A stretch of DNA of 64,000 nt, from the NCBI GenBank assembly GCA_951799405.1, contig OX637363.1, forward strand, positions 6,138,001 through 6,202,000. The letters run 5' to 3'. Shown here piece by piece: positions 61,854 through 64,000 of the stretch; the stretch's first letter is position 1, and the number at the start of each line of letters is the position of its first letter. The stretch is from Agapetus fuscipes. Its lineage: Eukaryota > Arthropoda > Insecta > Trichoptera > Glossosomatidae. A program made the position numbers and the translations under genes. The notes beneath the pieces are model-generated. The model saw only the letters and a program-made list of their open reading frames with translations, was not told where the DNA came from and searched no databases.

Positions 61854-63896
61854 ATGAAGCTCTGCACCTTATTGCTGCTGGTCCTCTTGGCCAAGGACTC
61901 CACAGCTGCCAGCTTAAACAGACAAGCCAACGACAAGGAAGCACCACAGGAGCTGACGTCAGAGCTTGTGGAGAGCTTCCACATCACCCTGCCTAGATCA
62001 GCAGGCCTCATAGAAAACGAAGACTCACAAATCGAAAAGGAAAAACCCCACGAAAAGCATGAAGACCATGTCAATATAATTGCACACGAAGACCGCGTTG
62101 CTTTGAAGAGTGTTCCAGTTAAAACACAAAATGTCTTGGAAGAACATATTCCGGTGAAAATTGTTGAGGATCCGGCAAATGTGATATTTACAAAGAAGTT
62201 GGAAAGCTCATCCAGTGAAGAAGATGCGTCTAAGGAGAAAGATAAGAAGGTTGAGGAATCAAAGGAAAAGGATGATAAGCTGAAAAGTGAAGGTCATGAG
62301 GGTGTTGAAAAGTTAAAAGCGGGAAGCGAAGATAAGCGAGTTAAAAGTAGTGAAGAAAAAAAAGATGATAGTAAGTCTAAGGAAGATAAGCCTGAAGAGA
62401 ACAAGTCCAAGGAAGATAAATCGGGAGAAAGCAAGTCAAAAGAAGATAAATCTGGAGAAAGTAAGTCTAAAGAAGATAAATCTGGAGAAAGCAAGTCCAA
62501 GGAAGATAGACTTGAAGAAACCAAGCCAGACAAAAACAAATCTGAAGAAAGTAAATCCAAGGAAGACAAATTGGAAGTGACCAAGCCCAAGGAAGATAAA
62601 TCTGAAGAGAGTAAGTCAAAGGAAGACAAATCCGGAGAAAGCAAGTCCAAGGAGGATAAATCAGAAGAAGTCAAGGAAAACGTTGATAAAGTGGTGATCA
62701 AGAAAGAAGATGCGTCTAAGGAGAGTGATGAAAAGAAAAAAGAAAAAGAAGTTTGTCATGAAGAATGTGACAAAGATGATAAAGGCAGTCAAGACCTTTC
62801 ACATGAAAAAGGCTCAGAAAAGTCTGAGAATGCCCAAAGCGATGAAAGCAAGCCCAGCAAAGATGGAAACCATGAGAACGATACCGACAAACAAAGTGAA
62901 TCAACCAACCCCATCCAACAGGGAATAACCAACTTCCAGCAAGGGCTCCAAAACTTTACATCCAGTGTTGTGTCTTTCATAATACCTACTAATGAAAGAC
63001 CGTCCGGAGCTCAGACTCTGCTCCAAAACTTTCAAGATTCCCTACAAAACATCGTCAGACCTCCTCCATCCTCTGATACACCAGTAGGAGATAGCCCTTC
63101 AAACCCGTTATCAGGCTTATTTCAAGGACTGCAAGACTTCCAGAAAGCTGTGCAAGAAAGAATTCAAAACCTGTTAAACTCACTCACTAGACCTACCGGA
63201 ACAACATCTGACTCTACAAACATTTTTCAAGACGGAATTGCCAATTTGCAACATCAAATCCAGGAGGGCATTCAAAACATTAACCAGACGTTCCAGTCAA
63301 ACCCAGACAGACCAAACATCATCCAAGACATCCAATCCACGGTGCAAAACTGGACTTCTGGAATCCAGAACATCATATCTAGACCACAAGGAGACGACCC
63401 CAGTAATCCAGGTACAAGCAATCTAAATATTGTAGAACAAAGCATTTTGAGTTTGTCTCAAAACTTGCAACTTGGCGTTCAGAATTTAGGCAACATGGTC
63501 CAAAACTTTTTTAATCCAAATAGGGTACAGAATGAATCACCAAACATATTACAACAGGGCTTGCAAAATATTCAGAATGGATTCAACAGCCTGTTTAACC
63601 CGAGGAATGGCACCGCGGACTCTGTTAACGCTACAGAAATCAGTAGAGACGACTTCAATAAGCAATTTGAACAACACCTCAAACTGCTGAATGAGACACT
63701 GTTCGAAGGCATTAACAACATAACAACTAGAATTAATGTGCATGAATCACAATTAAGAGATAATGTTAAGTCCGATTTTGGCGCACAGAAAACCCCATCT
63801 GTGTTACCTATTGCTCAACATGATCACTTAAATGAAAAAACTGTGCACGCAGACAAAGTATCAGAGGAAAATTTGAGTGATCCAAAAAAACAATAA
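61854..63896 (+). CDS. Secreted low-complexity protein with Lys/Glu and Gln/Asn repeats
   Basis: The intronless frame encodes 680 residues. I do not recognise the family. Residues 1-18 (MKLCTLLLLVLLAKDSTA) form a good signal peptide. Residues ~100-340 are extremely charged, built on a decapeptide SKEDKSGESK repeated about nine times with variants (KPEEN, RLEET, KLEVT), with one pair of cysteines (EVCHEECDK). Residues ~345-600 carry seven or so units on the pattern N-[IL]-x-Q-x-G-[LI]-x-N-[LF]-Q, often ending in N-P-x-R or RP, likely amphipathic helices separated by Pro/Gly linkers; NxT/NxS sites are frequent. The C-terminus (~600-680) is helical then charged. Such a layout fits a silk, cuticle, haemolymph or gland-secreted structural protein, but function is unknown. 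The start is fixed by the promoter and signal peptide. Minus-strand frames opposite the repeats are shadows. Confidence 0.88.
   Translation: MKLCTLLLLVLLAKDSTAASLNRQANDKEAPQELTSELVESFHITLPRSAGLIENEDSQIEKEKPHEKHEDHVNIIAHEDRVALKSVPVKTQNVLEEHIPVKIVEDPANVIFTKKLESSSSEEDASKEKDKKVEESKEKDDKLKSEGHEGVEKLKAGSEDKRVKSSEEKKDDSKSKEDKPEENKSKEDKSGESKSKEDKSGESKSKEDKSGESKSKEDRLEETKPDKNKSEESKSKEDKLEVTKPKEDKSEESKSKEDKSGESKSKEDKSEEVKENVDKVVIKKEDASKESDEKKKEKEVCHEECDKDDKGSQDLSHEKGSEKSENAQSDESKPSKDGNHENDTDKQSESTNPIQQGITNFQQGLQNFTSSVVSFIIPTNERPSGAQTLLQNFQDSLQNIVRPPPSSDTPVGDSPSNPLSGLFQGLQDFQKAVQERIQNLLNSLTRPTGTTSDSTNIFQDGIANLQHQIQEGIQNINQTFQSNPDRPNIIQDIQSTVQNWTSGIQNIISRPQGDDPSNPGTSNLNIVEQSILSLSQNLQLGVQNLGNMVQNFFNPNRVQNESPNILQQGLQNIQNGFNSLFNPRNGTADSVNATEISRDDFNKQFEQHLKLLNETLFEGINNITTRINVHESQLRDNVKSDFGAQKTPSVLPIAQHDHLNEKTVHADKVSEENLSDPKKQ
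62384..62690 (+). repeat. In-frame ~30-nt coding tandem repeat
   Basis: The unit AAGTC(T/C)AA(A/G)GAAGATAAA-TC(T/G)GGAGAAAGC is repeated about nine times with mostly synonymous or conservative changes. The ancestral 10-residue unit is KSKEDKSGES. The tract is expected to be length-polymorphic. Confidence 0.85.
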
Positions 63897-64000
63897 AACT
63901 AGTAACGCTTCTTTAGTATAAATTTTTGGAGGCATTTTAAAGTTGAAAAGATTTGCAGTTATAGATGTATTGATTATATTGTTGAACATTTTTAAATAAA
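63891..64000 (+). promoter_or_regulatory. Candidate poly(A) signals of the secreted-protein gene
   Basis: AATAAA at 63891-63896 overlaps the stop codon (CAATAA). A second AATAAA ends exactly at the window edge (63995-64000), about 100 nt after the stop, and is the likelier signal because the first would leave almost no 3' untranslated region. Confidence 0.55.

Noticed and set aside
62294..62701. 135-codon minus frame rich in Ser/Leu/Asp
   Set aside because: It is the reverse complement of the KSKEDKSGES repeat tract and has no signals of its own.
1..64000. CRISPR arrays, operons, riboswitches or prokaryotic islands
   Set aside because: The introns, SINEs, LINEs and MITEs show a eukaryotic genome, and no regularly spaced direct repeats with unique spacers were seen.

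Overview
The window looks like nuclear DNA of an arthropod, most likely an insect. It is AT-rich, has GT-AG introns, and contains an arthropod-style TATA box plus TCAGT initiator. Non-LTR retrotransposon relics of kinds common in insects are frequent. Lepidoptera is my weak first guess, from the style of the LINE fragments; no order-level marker is visible. Only three genes are well supported. Nearly all the rest is transposable-element debris.

Genes. (1) Minus strand, 18831 to 11923: the 3' part of a TJAP1/BEGAIN-like coiled-coil scaffold gene. Four exons join in frame to 968 residues and end in a class I PDZ ligand. The 5' end is not found. (2) Minus strand, 39629 to 25822: a complete ninjurin gene with six coding exons per transcript, an alternative first coding exon (32772-32643) and two alternative terminal exons (27694-27530 and 26013-25822). 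The terminal exons swap the second half of TM1, the loop and TM2. (3) Plus strand, 61854-63896: a single-exon secreted protein of 680 residues with a lysine/glutamate repeat tract and Gln/Asn-rich helical repeats. I do not recognise its family. A possible decayed Myb/SANT-like exon lies at 44602-44420 (minus).

Repeats. The commonest is an unclassified ~250 bp element (here 'F250') with a (TATAGAT)n-type 3' tail, present in at least 20 copies on both strands. SINE families: A (tRNA-like head, two alternative 3' tails), B (tRNA-like head) and C (Leu/Ser-tRNA-like head), plus an A-B composite seen at two places. LINE 3' fragments include two RTE-like families and several others with CR1/Jockey-like RT C-termini. 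There are several hAT-type MITEs (three with exact 8-bp target-site duplications), many other inverted-repeat MITEs, and a ~1.3 kb foldback palindrome at 20710-22034.

Layout: 1-11.9 kb repeats only; 11.9-18.8 kb TJAP1-like gene with repeat-filled introns; 18.8-25.8 kb repeats including the palindrome; 25.8-39.6 kb ninjurin gene; 39.6-61.7 kb dense nested repeats; 61.7-64 kb secreted-protein gene. The most interesting observations are the alternative ninjurin exons, one SINE body carrying the 3' tails of two different LINEs, the composite SINE, the exact hAT nesting, and a recurring hairpin resembling a hammerhead ribozyme core.
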